Below are positions 37,189 through 45,867 of a stretch of DNA of 64,000 nucleotides, one piece after another (the first letter of the stretch is position 1; every line of letters begins with the position of its first letter). Both the position numbers and the translations under genes were made by a program. Under the pieces are notes generated by a model. That model ran no database searches, was not told where the DNA came from, and saw only the letters and a list, made by a program, of their open reading frames with translations. Source of the DNA: Streptomyces sp. 135 (GTDB taxonomy: Bacteria > Actinomycetota > Actinomycetes > Streptomycetales > Streptomycetaceae); assembly GCF_020026305.1 (NCBI RefSeq), contig NZ_CP075691.1, forward strand, positions 3,534,001-3,598,000, given 5' to 3'.

Positions 37189-37536
37189 TCACGACGCGAC
37201 GCCGAGGGCCAGGGCGCCGACGACTGGCGCCGCGTACACCAGGGGGAAGGGGATGTGCGCGTACCAGCGGGCCCGCACCACGGTGATCACGGCTCCGGTG
37301 AAGTACAGGACGAGGGCGATGCCGGCCGCGACCCCGACGAACGGCACGGCCAGGCCGACGAGCAGGCCGACGGCGCCCGCGGCCTTGGCGGCGCCGAGCC
37401 AGGGCAGCCACGTCATGGGGATGCCGTAGTCGGCCATGGGCTGGACGACCCACTTCGAGCGGAGGAAGACCGAGGCGGCCGAGAAGCCGGTCATCGCGGC
37501 GGCCAGGATGGTGACGACGACGTGCGCGGTGGACAT
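37189..37536 (-). CDS. DoxX-like small membrane protein
   Basis: A 115-residue protein with four hydrophobic helices (VVVTILAAAMTGFSAASVF, WLPWLGAAKAAGAVGLLVG, VGVAAGIALVLYFTGAVIT, PLVYAAPVVGALALG). The KWVVQPMADYGIP loop is typical of the DoxX_2 group. Role unknown; relatives take part in thiosulfate or redox-stress complexes. ATG 37536 follows GAGGAG 7 bases upstream. It is convergent with the GNAT gene, 14 bases between stops. Confidence 0.8.
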   Translation of the reverse strand: MSTAHVVVTILAAAMTGFSAASVFLRSKWVVQPMADYGIPMTWLPWLGAAKAAGAVGLLVGLAVPFVGVAAGIALVLYFTGAVITVVRARWYAHIPFPLVYAAPVVGALALGVAS

Positions 37537-37644
37537 CAGGATGCTCCTCAGCTGGCAGGCGCCGGGGCGCGTCCGCGCCCCGGCCAAGGGGTTGTTCACT
37601 GCCATGACGAGCCGCTCCGCGGAAGTGTGACCGCTCGGCGGGAA

Positions 37645-38799
37645 TCAGATTTCCCTGCGGGCCCCCGCCGACGCCACCGCCGGGAAGACCCGGGGCGCCG
37701 TGCAGCCCGCGGCGGTGAAGGCCGCCAGGACGGACGCGGTGACCCGGTCGGCGTCGTCCGTCTCGACCAGGACGATCGCCGAGCCGCCGAAGCCGCCGCC
37801 GGTCATCCGGGCACCCAGCGCGCCCGCCGCGTTCGCGGTGCTCACCACCAGGTCCAGCTCCGGGCAGGAGATGCGCAGGTCGTCGCGGAGCGAGGCGTGG
37901 CCCTCGGTGAGGACGGGGCCGATCGCGCGGACGTCACCGGCGTCCAGGAGGCCGATGACCCGCTCGACGCGGTGGTCGTCGGAGACGATGTGGCGGACGT
38001 AGCGGCGGACCTTGTCGTCCGGCAACTTGTCAAGGGCGGCGGGCAGTTCCTCGTACGCGATGTCGCGCAGGTGGCTGACGCCGAGGGTACGGGCGCCTTC
38101 CTCGCAGCCGGCGCGGCGCTCGGCGTAGGCGCCGTCGCCGAGCGCGTGCTTGACCCGGGTGTCGACGACGAGGAGCCGCAGGCCCTCGGCCGCGAGGTCG
38201 AAGGGGACCTGGCGTATGGACAGGTCGCGGCAGTCCAGGTGCAGGGCGTGGCCCTCGGCGCAGCAGGCCGACGCCGTCTGGTCCATGACGCCGCAGGGGA
38301 CGCCGACGAAGGCGTTCTCGGCGCGCTGGGCGAGCACGGCCAGTTCGGGACGGGTCAGCCCGAGGCCGAACAGCTCGTCGAGGGCGAGCGCGGTGACGAC
38401 CTCCAGGGCGGCCGACGAGGACAGTCCGGCTCCCGTCGGGACCGTGGACGCCAGGTGCAGGTCGGCGCCGGTGACGGGGTGTCCGGCGTCCCGCAGCGCC
38501 CAGACGACCCCGGCGGGGTAGGCGGCCCAGCCACCGTCGGACAGCGGGGTCAGCTCGTCGACGCGCAGTTCGGCGAGCGGGGCGTCGAGATCGGCGGAGT
38601 GCAGGCGCAGGACGCCGTCGGTGCGCCGGGAGACTGCGGCGACCGCGGTGTGCGGCAGGGCCAGCGGCAGCACGAAGCCTTCGTTGAAGTCCGTGTACTC
38701 GCCGATGAGGTTGACACGGCCGGGGGCCGACCAGACCCCGTCCGGCGCGTACCCGTACAACTCCTCGAACCGCGCGGCGACTTCGGCTGCCGTGGCCAT
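37645..38799 (-). CDS. galK: Galactokinase
   Basis: A 384-residue GHMP kinase phosphorylating galactose at C1. Signatures: APGRVNLIGEYTDFNEGFVL at residues 25-44 (galactokinase motif), PTGAGLSSSAALEV (ATP loop), VGVPCGVMDQTAS with the catalytic Asp, and ARMTGGGFGGSAI near the end. ATG 38799 is used because AAAGGGG lies upstream; the TTG two codons earlier is unlikely. Last gene of galTEK, 6 bases after galE. Confidence 0.96.
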   Translation of the reverse strand: MATAAEVAARFEELYGYAPDGVWSAPGRVNLIGEYTDFNEGFVLPLALPHTAVAAVSRRTDGVLRLHSADLDAPLAELRVDELTPLSDGGWAAYPAGVVWALRDAGHPVTGADLHLASTVPTGAGLSSSAALEVVTALALDELFGLGLTRPELAVLAQRAENAFVGVPCGVMDQTASACCAEGHALHLDCRDLSIRQVPFDLAAEGLRLLVVDTRVKHALGDGAYAERRAGCEEGARTLGVSHLRDIAYEELPAALDKLPDDKVRRYVRHIVSDDHRVERVIGLLDAGDVRAIGPVLTEGHASLRDDLRISCPELDLVVSTANAAGALGARMTGGGFGGSAIVLVETDDADRVTASVLAAFTAAGCTAPRVFPAVASAGARREI

Positions 38800-38805
38800 C
38801 GACAA

Positions 38806-39765
38806 CTACCCCTTTCGCTGGGCGAACGCCCAGGCGTCGGCGACGATGCCCGCGAGGTCCGGGCGGGACGGGTGCCAGCCGAGCTTCTCGCGCGCGGTGG
38901 CGGCGGAGGCGACGAGCACCGCCGGGTCGCCGTCGCGGCGCGGGGCCGTCACCTCGGGGACGGGGTGCCCGGTGACCTGGCGGACGGTCTCGATGACCTG
39001 GCGCACGGAGAAGCCGTTGCCGTTGCCGAGGTTGCAGATGAGGTGCTCGCCGGGGGTGGCGGCCCGGACGGCGAGGAGGTGGGCCTCGGCGAGGTCGGCG
39101 ACGTGGATGTAGTCGCGTACGCAGGTGCCGTCGTCGGTGGGGTAGTCGTCGCCGTAGACGCTGATCGCCTCGCGCGTGCCCTGGGCGACCTGGAGGACCA
39201 GCGGGATGAGGTGCGACTCGGGGTCGTGGCGCTCGCCGAACTCGCCGTAGGCGCCCGCGACGTTGAAGTAGCGCAGCGAGACGGCGGCCAGGCCGTGCGC
39301 GGTGGCCTCGCCGGTGATCATGTGGTCGACGGCGAGCTTAGAGGCGCCGTAGGGGGAGGTGGGGGCGGTCGGGTCGGTCTCCGTGATGGGGGTGTTCACG
39401 GGCTCGCCGTAGGTGGCGGCGGTGGAGGAGAAGACGAGCCTGCGCACGTCCGCGTCGCGCATGGCGGCGAGCAGCGCCATGGTGCCGCCGACGTTGTTGT
39501 CCCAGTACTTCTCGGGCTTGGCGACGGACTCGCCGACCTGCGAGAAGGCGGCGAAGTGCAGGACGGCGTCGAAGGAGGAGTCCAGCCATTTGGCGGCGTC
39601 GCGGATGTCGCCCTCGATGAAGGCGGCGCCGGCGGGGACGCCCTCGCGGAAGCCGGTCGAGAGGTTGTCGAGGACGCTCACCTCGTGGCCGGCCTCGATC
39701 AGGTGCTGGGCCACCACGCTTCCGACATAGCCCGCGCCACCGGTGACCAGGTACTTACCGCTCAT
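38806..39765 (-). CDS. galE: UDP-glucose 4-epimerase
   Basis: A 319-residue SDR enzyme interconverting UDP-galactose and UDP-glucose with bound NAD. It has the N-terminal [20 protein letters not shown] (Rossmann loop), VLDNLSTGF, the active-site [16 protein letters not shown] (catalytic Tyr and Lys) and [14 protein letters not shown]. Start ATG 39765 overlaps the galT stop in ATGA, so translation is coupled. Confidence 0.97.
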   Translation of the reverse strand: MSGKYLVTGGAGYVGSVVAQHLIEAGHEVSVLDNLSTGFREGVPAGAAFIEGDIRDAAKWLDSSFDAVLHFAAFSQVGESVAKPEKYWDNNVGGTMALLAAMRDADVRRLVFSSTAATYGEPVNTPITETDPTAPTSPYGASKLAVDHMITGEATAHGLAAVSLRYFNVAGAYGEFGERHDPESHLIPLVLQVAQGTREAISVYGDDYPTDDGTCVRDYIHVADLAEAHLLAVRAATPGEHLICNLGNGNGFSVRQVIETVRQVTGHPVPEVTAPRRDGDPAVLVASAATAREKLGWHPSRPDLAGIVADAWAFAQRKG

Positions 39766-40823
39766 GAACTCGCTACCTCTCGCAGTCGCTCGGCCGCGGC
39801 TTCCGGCGGCACGTCGTTGATGAACACGCTCATGCCGGATTCGGAACCCGCGAGGAACTTCAGCTTGCCCGAAGTGCGGCGGATCGTGAAAAGTTCGAGG
39901 TGGAGGGCGAAATCGTCACGGTTGATCCCGTCATGTCCTTCCAGGGCCGTGAAGGGCGCCTGGTGCCAGGCGGCGATGTACGGGGTCGGGTTCTCGGTCT
40001 GCCCGAAGATCCGGTCGAAGCGCCTCAGGAGTTCCAGATAGATCCGCGGGAACTCCGTGCGCGCCCCCTCGTCGAGCCCGAGCAGGTCGGGTACCCGGCG
40101 CTTGGGGTAGAGGTGCACCTCGTAGGGCCAATGGGCGGCGTAGGGCACGAAGGCCACCCAGTGCTCGCCCTCCAGGACGACCCGCTCGCCCGCGCTCTCC
40201 GTGGCGACGATGTCGTCGAAGAGGTTCTGGCCGCCCGAGGCCTCCTTGAACGCGGCGAGCGAGCGCAGCATCAGGTCGGTGCGGGGCGTGACGAACGGAT
40301 AGGCGTAGATCTGCCCGTGCGGGTGGCCGAGGGTCACGCCGATCTCGGCGCCGCGGTTCTCGAAGCAGAACACCTGCTCCACGGACGGCAGATGGGAGAG
40401 CTCGGCGGTCCGGTCGGTCCAGGCCTCCAGGACGAGGCCTGCCTGCTCGGGGGTGAGGTCCGCGAAGGACGAGGCGTGGTCGGAGGTGAAGCAGACCACC
40501 TCGCAGCGGCCCGCGTCGCCCGCGAGCGAGGGGAAGCGGTTCTCGAAGACGACGACGTCGTACGAGGAGTCGGGGATCTCGGTGAGCCGGCCCCCGGCGG
40601 AGGGGCACAGGGGGCACTCGTCGGCCGGCGGGTGGTAGGTGCGGCCCTGGCGGTGCGAGGCGATGGCCACCGCGTCGCCGAGGAGGCGGTCCTCACGGAC
40701 CTCGGACGTCGTGGAGACGGGCCCGAGCGGGCGCCGGTCGACGGCGTCGCGGACCGTGTCGTCGCGCACGTCGTAGTAGATGAGCTCACGACCGTCGGCG
40801 AGCCGGGTCGAGGTCTTCTTCAC
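39762..40823 (-). CDS. galT: Galactose-1-phosphate uridylyltransferase
   Basis: A 353-residue Leloir enzyme exchanging UMP between UDP-glucose and galactose 1-phosphate. The active site is [12 protein letters not shown] near residue 165, where the second His carries the UMP. Zinc-ligand-like cysteines CPLCP occur near residue 70, with [10 protein letters not shown] and [12 protein letters not shown] (written as EVHLYPKR) elsewhere. GTG 40823 follows GAGGAG. First gene of the operon, as in S. lividans galTEK. Confidence 0.96.
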   Translation of the reverse strand: MKKTSTRLADGRELIYYDVRDDTVRDAVDRRPLGPVSTTSEVREDRLLGDAVAIASHRQGRTYHPPADECPLCPSAGGRLTEIPDSSYDVVVFENRFPSLAGDAGRCEVVCFTSDHASSFADLTPEQAGLVLEAWTDRTAELSHLPSVEQVFCFENRGAEIGVTLGHPHGQIYAYPFVTPRTDLMLRSLAAFKEASGGQNLFDDIVATESAGERVVLEGEHWVAFVPYAAHWPYEVHLYPKRRVPDLLGLDEGARTEFPRIYLELLRRFDRIFGQTENPTPYIAAWHQAPFTALEGHDGINRDDFALHLELFTIRRTSGKLKFLAGSESGMSVFINDVPPEAAAERLREVASS

Positions 40824-40848
40824 GTCCGGGACTCCTCACCACCCACAC

Positions 40849-40894
40849 CAAACAGAACCGCACACAACAAACCACAAGCAAACAGCTTCGTCAA
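40849..40894 (-). promoter_or_regulatory. Candidate galP1 promoter/operator with CTGTTTG repeats
   Basis: On the minus strand, TTGACG (40889-40894) is followed after 17 bases by TTTGTT. CTGTTTG occurs at 40879-40885 and again at 40849-40855, 30 bp apart. The S. lividans gal operon is known to have a galactose-induced promoter here with repeated operator elements; this match is from memory. Confidence 0.55.
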
Positions 40895-40971
40895 TCGTCG
40901 CAGTGTGCGGGACCGGTGTGGCCGCCCCGTCTCGTCAAGATCGTGGCGCAGAACGCGGCGCCCCGTGCCGC

Positions 40972-41712
40972 TCAGCGCGGTGACTCGGGTCCCGTCCGCC
41001 CGGCCACGTCCTCGATGTCGGCGGTCGGCTCCGCGTACGTCGGTGCCGGCCGCTCGGCGCGGTCCAGCAGGCCCGTGCGCGCGGCGAGCGCGGCGGCCTC
41101 CAGGCGTGAACCGACGCCCAGCTTCATCAGGACCCGCTGCACATGCGTACGCGCCGTGCTCGGCGCTATCCCCATCCCGGCCGCGATCAGCCGGGTGTCC
41201 TCGCCGTCCGCCACCCGCACGAGCACCTCGACCTCGCGGGGCGTGAGCATCTGCAACAGGCGCTGCCCCTCGTCGTCGGGCTGCGCGGCCGGATTCAGCA
41301 GCTCGCTGAAGGCTCCTTGCAGCAACTGCGGCGCGACGGCGGCCTCCCCGGCGCGCGCCTTCATGATGGCGCGCTCCACTCCTTCTATGCGCTCGTCATG
41401 GCGTACGTATCCGGAGGCGCCCGCCGCGAACGCCGCGGCGATCCCGCGCGGACTGGGCACCGGGCCGAGCACCACGACCGCCACCTGCGGGCGCTCCCGC
41501 TTGATCCGCGCCACCGGGTCGAACATGCCCGGCTCGGCGGGCGTGGCCGTGCCCAGGAGGCAGACCTCCGGGGCCCTGCTGATCACCAGCTCCGCCGCCC
41601 CCGCTGCGGGCGCCGCCGCGGCGAGCACCCGGTGCCCGCGCAGTTTCAGCGCCGAGGCGAGCGCCTCGGCGAGCAGTCGGTGATCGTCGACCACCATGAG
41701 CCGCACACCCAT
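40972..41712 (-). CDS. Atypical LuxR-type response regulator lacking phosphorylation residues
   Basis: A 246-residue protein with receiver-like head LMVVDDHRLLAEALASALKL and a normal LuxR HTH, LTPREVEVLVRVADGEDTRL followed by APSTARTHVQRVLMKLGVGS. The acceptor Asp position reads VCLLGTATP, so Asp is lost. The switch Thr/Ser is Gly (VVVLGP) and the conserved Lys is lost (GYVRHDE). It is therefore probably not controlled by phosphorylation. ATG 41712. It lies upstream of galTEK in the same direction, 148 bases away, but a gal role is only a guess. C-terminal 25 residues are acidic and variable. Confidence 0.88.
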   Translation of the reverse strand: MGVRLMVVDDHRLLAEALASALKLRGHRVLAAAAPAAGAAELVISRAPEVCLLGTATPAEPGMFDPVARIKRERPQVAVVVLGPVPSPRGIAAAFAAGASGYVRHDERIEGVERAIMKARAGEAAVAPQLLQGAFSELLNPAAQPDDEGQRLLQMLTPREVEVLVRVADGEDTRLIAAGMGIAPSTARTHVQRVLMKLGVGSRLEAAALAARTGLLDRAERPAPTYAEPTADIEDVAGRTGPESPR

Positions 41713-41869
41713 AGCAACCCCCCACCTCCCCCAGGCCCCCCGGCCCTTCATCTCCCGGAAGCTACACGCTTGTTCGACGTTGCGCGCCCCCTACCCACCA
41801 GATGCGGCCCGGAATGCCGAAATCCCTGCCATTCGGGGGTGATTGGGGTTACTGGGCGGCGCGATGACG

Positions 41870-41910
41870 ACGGCAGCCGCCCCCTCGTGCTCCGAGGGGA
41901 CGGCCGCCGT
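41870..41910. terminator. Hairpin terminator after the first propeller gene
   Basis: ACGGC-A-GCCG-C-CCCCTCG pairs with CGAGGGG-A-CGGC-C-GCCGT across the 5-base loop TGCTC, a 16-bp stem with two mismatches. It lies 15 bases past the stop of the minus-strand gene ending at 41925. No T-run. Confidence 0.7.
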
Positions 41911-41924
41911 GCGGGAACGCGGGA

Positions 41925-43823
41925 CTACTTCGCGACGAATCCGAGCGCGACGTACTCCTTCTCGCCCTTCGAGTAGGGCTTGCTCAGCAGCTGCTTGCCG
42001 AGGAACAGACGCCCGTCGGCGTAGACCAGTTCGTTCGACTTCGGGACCATGCCGCTGATCGCGCTGGTGACCGACTCCGAGGAGGGCGTCTCCAGGAGCT
42101 TGGTCTCCTTCATCGTCTTGCCGTCGAGCGAGACGATCTGGGCGCCCTTCTGGTAGCCGTGCGCCTTGTACGCGATGACGTTGCCGCCGTCCATGCGGAG
42201 CGGGAAGATCTCGCCGTTGTCGCCCGCCATGGCGCGGTCACTGGTCGGCTTGCCGGTGGCCAGCGAGAACGACACGATCTCGTTGGTCCGGTTGTAGCTC
42301 TCGCCGCTGCCGTCGTGCTGGCGCGTCGGGACGTACAGCCGGTCGTTGCCGACCGTGATCGACGTGCAGTCGTTGACCATGTTGACGCCGCAGTCGTGGT
42401 CGTACTTGCCGTCCTCCAGCGAGATCTTGGCCCGCAGCTTGCCGTTGCCGCCGAGGGCGAAGACGTCCGTGGCGCCGCTCGCGGTGATCTCGGTGGTGTC
42501 CTGGCCGAAGACGACCGGGTTCGTCGAGATGATCTTGGCGTTGTCGATGCCGTCGGCCAGCGGGTACGTCCACTTGTCGTCGCCGGTCTTCGGGTCGAGG
42601 AGCTGGATCTTCAGCTTCTCGTCGCCGTACGTACCGCACTTGCGGACCGCGACCAGCTGGTCGCCGCCGGCGTAGCCGACGTCCTCGCACTTGCCGACCT
42701 TCGGCGTCCACAGGGACTTGCCGGTCACGTCCCAGGCGGCGCCGCCGCTACTGGTGCCCGCACCGGCGGCGATCGTGGTGCCGGAGATGGTGACTTCCTT
42801 GAACGTCGCCTTCACGCCGTTCGTCTCGACGCTCTCGGTCCAGAGCTTCTTGCCGGACTTCAGGTCGATCGCGGAGACGTTGGAGCACTGCTCGTAGTCG
42901 CCCTTCTTGTTCCGCTCGGCCTCTTCGGTGACCACCGCGGCGACGCCGTCCTCGGTCATCTCCCGCGACATCGCGCAGACCTGGCCGGAGAGCGGCACCG
43001 ACCACTTCTCCTTGCCGGTGTCGAGGTCGTAGCCGTTCACTTCGCCGACGCCCGACTTGACGTAGGTGTCGTCGGTCAGCAGCGAACCGGGGACCTGCCA
43101 GATCTGGTCCTTGGGGATCGCCGGCTGCGGCAGCTGCATGACCACCTTGGCCGAGGGGTCGGCCGGGGCCTTCTCCTTGGCCGGGCCCGCGTCGGGCAGC
43201 GTGCTGCCGCCCTTGCCGCCCTTGCCCTTCCCGCCGCCCTTGCCGTCGGACTCCTGGGCGGTGTTCTTGGAGTCGTCGTCCTTCGACGAGGAGGCGTACC
43301 AGACGCCGCCGCCGACGATCAGCGCGATCGCGACGACCGCCGCGACGATGATCGCCATCTGGCCGCTGAACTTCTTGCCGCCACCGGAGCCGGAGCCACC
43401 GGGCTGCGGCTGCATCGGCATGGTGGGCGGCTGCTGGTAGCCCTGCTGGTACGAGGGCTGCTGGTACTGCGGCGGCTGCTGGTACTGCGGCTGGGCGGGC
43501 TGCGTCGGGTAGCCGTAGCCCTGCGGGGCCTGAGGTGCCTGAGGAGCCTGAGGAGCCTGAGGAGCCTGAGGGTAGCCGTAGTTCGGCTGGCCGGCCGGGG
43601 GCGTCGGCGGGGCCTGCGGCGGCGGTCCCGCGGGGGCCGGGGGCGTGGCGGGCGGCGGGGTCTGCGGGTAGCCGTAGGACGGGTCCGGGGCCTTGCCGAA
43701 GCCTCCGGGCGGAGGGTCCTGCGGGGCACCGAAACCGCCGGGCGGGGGGTCCTGGGGCGCGCCGAAACCGCCCTGCGGGGGTTCGTTCGGCGGCTGCTGG
43801 GGCGGCTGGGGCGGCTGGCTCAT
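41925..43823 (-). CDS. Pro/Gly-rich single-pass membrane protein with PQQ-like beta-propeller (1)
   Basis: A 632-residue protein. Residues 1-150 are cytosolic low complexity with GGFGAPQDPPPGG and SYGYPQ repeats. One TM helix follows (MAIIVAAVVAIALIVGGGVWY), then a charged Gly/Lys linker. The extracytoplasmic part from about 220 is a WD/PQQ-like propeller with blade motifs VNGYDLDTGKEKWSVPLSG, VSAIDLKSGKKLWTE and IQLLDPKTGDDKWTYPL. No PQQ-binding residues can be asserted. It is like the assembly (BamB-like) or sensor propellers of actinobacteria; function unknown. It is followed by no gene in the operon and preceded by a paralogue 61 bases upstream. Confidence 0.8.
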   Translation of the reverse strand: MSQPPQPPQQPPNEPPQGGFGAPQDPPPGGFGAPQDPPPGGFGKAPDPSYGYPQTPPPATPPAPAGPPPQAPPTPPAGQPNYGYPQAPQAPQAPQAPQAPQGYGYPTQPAQPQYQQPPQYQQPSYQQGYQQPPTMPMQPQPGGSGSGGGKKFSGQMAIIVAAVVAIALIVGGGVWYASSSKDDDSKNTAQESDGKGGGKGKGGKGGSTLPDAGPAKEKAPADPSAKVVMQLPQPAIPKDQIWQVPGSLLTDDTYVKSGVGEVNGYDLDTGKEKWSVPLSGQVCAMSREMTEDGVAAVVTEEAERNKKGDYEQCSNVSAIDLKSGKKLWTESVETNGVKATFKEVTISGTTIAAGAGTSSGGAAWDVTGKSLWTPKVGKCEDVGYAGGDQLVAVRKCGTYGDEKLKIQLLDPKTGDDKWTYPLADGIDNAKIISTNPVVFGQDTTEITASGATDVFALGGNGKLRAKISLEDGKYDHDCGVNMVNDCTSITVGNDRLYVPTRQHDGSGESYNRTNEIVSFSLATGKPTSDRAMAGDNGEIFPLRMDGGNVIAYKAHGYQKGAQIVSLDGKTMKETKLLETPSSESVTSAISGMVPKSNELVYADGRLFLGKQLLSKPYSKGEKEYVALGFVAK

Positions 43824-43884
43824 GGGGTCGTCGATTCCTTGGGGACGCTGAGGGACATGAGGGTGAACGGGGCTGCGGGCGGGG

Positions 43885-45711
43885 TCACTTGCCGTAGGCG
43901 AGCATCAGCTTCGCCTGGCCGGAGGTGCTGCCCGTGATGCTGGTGGTGGAGATGTAGAAGCGCCCGTCCACGTAGTCGATGTCCTTCGAGTAGAAGCCGC
44001 TCTCGATCTGCGAGGTGCCCTTCGGGTGCTGGAGAAGGGTCCTGGGCTTGTGCGAACCGGACGTCACGATGGAGACCACGCGGCCGCCGGAGTCGTACGA
44101 CGGTTCGACGTACGCGATGAGCGAGCCGCTCTCGGCCTTCATCGGCAGCATCGTTTCGTCCAGCGGCGACTTGGTGCGCCAGGCCTCCTTGCCGGTGGCC
44201 AGGCTGATGGCGACGATCGAGTTGGCGCCGCCCTTCTCCAGGGTCGGCAGGTAGAGGTACTTGTCGTCGGCGGTCGCGCCCAGGCAGCCGCCCAGCTCGC
44301 GGTCGAGGATCGAACTGCCGCAGTCCGGTGCGAAGCTCTCGTCGCTGTCGACCTCGGAGCGGGTCGCGTCGCTGTCCTCCTTCAGCACGGTGATGTTCCA
44401 CTGCTCCTTGTCGGCGTTCTTGAGGTAGACGACCGTGGGGCTCACCGAGTAGACGTTGCCGATGGTCCAGCCCTTGGGGAACTTCTTGGTCCACAGGGCC
44501 CGGCCGGTCTTCGGGTCGAGCTGCTGGAGCTCGTCGTGCTCCTTGGGACCTGCCGCGCCGCAGGAGAGCGCCATCAGCAGCTTCTCGCCGCCGGCGAAGC
44601 CGCGGGGGAAGCAGGTGCCCTCTTCCTTCTTGTCCGCGACGAAGAGCTTCTTGCCGTCGCTCATGCGCAGCGCCGTGCCGGACTGGTCGCGGCCCACCAT
44701 CAGCGTGTCGCCGACGAGGACGAGGTGGCTCTGCATGGAGAAGTCGAACATGCCCTCCTCCTTGACCGGCTTGCCCCAGCCCTTGCCGCCGGTCTTCAGG
44801 TCGATGACCTGGAGCTGGTTGCACTTGGCGTTGCTCTTGGTGCCGTCCTTGAAGGCGACGACGATCTTGCCGTCGTCGGTGGCCGTCTGGGTCGCCGCGC
44901 AGATCTTCTGCGGGAACTTGATCGGGTCCCACGCGGTTTTGCCGGTCCGCACGTTGTAGGCGAAGAGTTCCTTGTACGCGGCCTTGACCACGGTGTCGCC
45001 CTCGACCCACATGCCCGGGGCGTCGCCACCGGAACCGGGCACCTTGGGCGCCTCCTTGTACCAGAGGACCTTCGCCTCGCCGGGCCGGCGGCCTTCGTTG
45101 AGGTCTTCCTTGCCTTCGTTGCCGTCGCCGTCGCCGGTGCCCGGGTTGGCGGGCGCGGTGGCGGAGGGCTTCGGGTCCTTCTTCTTCGCCTCGGGCTTCT
45201 TCCCGCCGTCGTCGTCACCGCCGACGACGGCCCAGGTGACGCCGCCCGCGACGAGGAGTGCGGCCACGGCCGCGGCGGCTATCACGAGGAGCTTGTTGCG
45301 CTTGCCGTTGCCGCCGCCGGGGGCGCCGGGGCCCGCCGGGAACTGCGGCTGGGTGGGCGGCTGCTGCGGCGGGTAGCCGTACTGCGGCTGACTCGCGTAG
45401 GGGCCGGGCTGCGTCGGCTGGCCGTAGGGACCCGGCTGCTGCGGCTGGCCGTAAGGGCCCGGCTGCTGCGGCTGGCCCGCGTACGGACCGGGCTGCGCCG
45501 GCTGGCCGTACGGTCCCGGCTGCTGCGGCTGGCCCGCGTACGGTCCGGGCTGCGCCGGCTGTGCGTACGGGTTGTCCGCCGCGGGCGGCGGGGTCTGCGG
45601 AGCTTGCGGAGTCTGCGGGTAGCCGTAGCCGGGCTGCGGGGTGCCGCCGGGTGGCGGATCCTGCGGAGCTCCGAAGCCGCCGGGCGGCGGCTGGTTGGGC
45701 GGCTGAGTCAT
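43885..45711 (-). CDS. Pro/Gly-rich single-pass membrane protein with PQQ-like beta-propeller (2)
   Basis: A 608-residue paralogue of the next gene. The N-terminal 130 residues hold GGFGAPQDPPPGG and many QPGPY/GQP units. The TM helix is near 155 (LLVIAAAAVAALLVAGGVTWAV), followed by an acidic linker and a propeller with LFAYNVRTGKTAWDPIKF, LQVIDLKTGGKGWGKP, LQQLDPKTGRALWTKKF and VAISLATGKEAWRTK. ATG 45711 follows AAGGGGGAAG. The shared cytosolic tail suggests that both bind the same inside partner, perhaps a Ser/Thr kinase system, which is inference. Confidence 0.8.
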   Translation of the reverse strand: MTQPPNQPPPGGFGAPQDPPPGGTPQPGYGYPQTPQAPQTPPPAADNPYAQPAQPGPYAGQPQQPGPYGQPAQPGPYAGQPQQPGPYGQPQQPGPYGQPTQPGPYASQPQYGYPPQQPPTQPQFPAGPGAPGGGNGKRNKLLVIAAAAVAALLVAGGVTWAVVGGDDDGGKKPEAKKKDPKPSATAPANPGTGDGDGNEGKEDLNEGRRPGEAKVLWYKEAPKVPGSGGDAPGMWVEGDTVVKAAYKELFAYNVRTGKTAWDPIKFPQKICAATQTATDDGKIVVAFKDGTKSNAKCNQLQVIDLKTGGKGWGKPVKEEGMFDFSMQSHLVLVGDTLMVGRDQSGTALRMSDGKKLFVADKKEEGTCFPRGFAGGEKLLMALSCGAAGPKEHDELQQLDPKTGRALWTKKFPKGWTIGNVYSVSPTVVYLKNADKEQWNITVLKEDSDATRSEVDSDESFAPDCGSSILDRELGGCLGATADDKYLYLPTLEKGGANSIVAISLATGKEAWRTKSPLDETMLPMKAESGSLIAYVEPSYDSGGRVVSIVTSGSHKPRTLLQHPKGTSQIESGFYSKDIDYVDGRFYISTTSITGSTSGQAKLMLAYGK

Positions 45712-45794
45712 CAGCGCTTCCCCCTTCACTGATTTTCGGCACGCCAAATGGTGCTCAGATCAGCCTTTCTATCACCCGGAGCCCCTACCGGACG

Positions 45795-45833
45795 GGGCCG
45801 GTCCTGCCCCTGTTCCCAAGGGAGGACCGGCCC
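45795..45833. terminator. Terminator hairpin of the ABC-F gene
   Basis: GGGCCGGTCCT and AGGACCGGCCC form a perfect 11-bp stem 35 bases past the ABC-F stop, with further CCC/GGG pairing in the loop. It separates the ABC-F gene from the propeller operon. Confidence 0.8.
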
Positions 45834-45867
45834 GTGATGCGTCCGTTACGCGAGCTGCACGGGAGCT

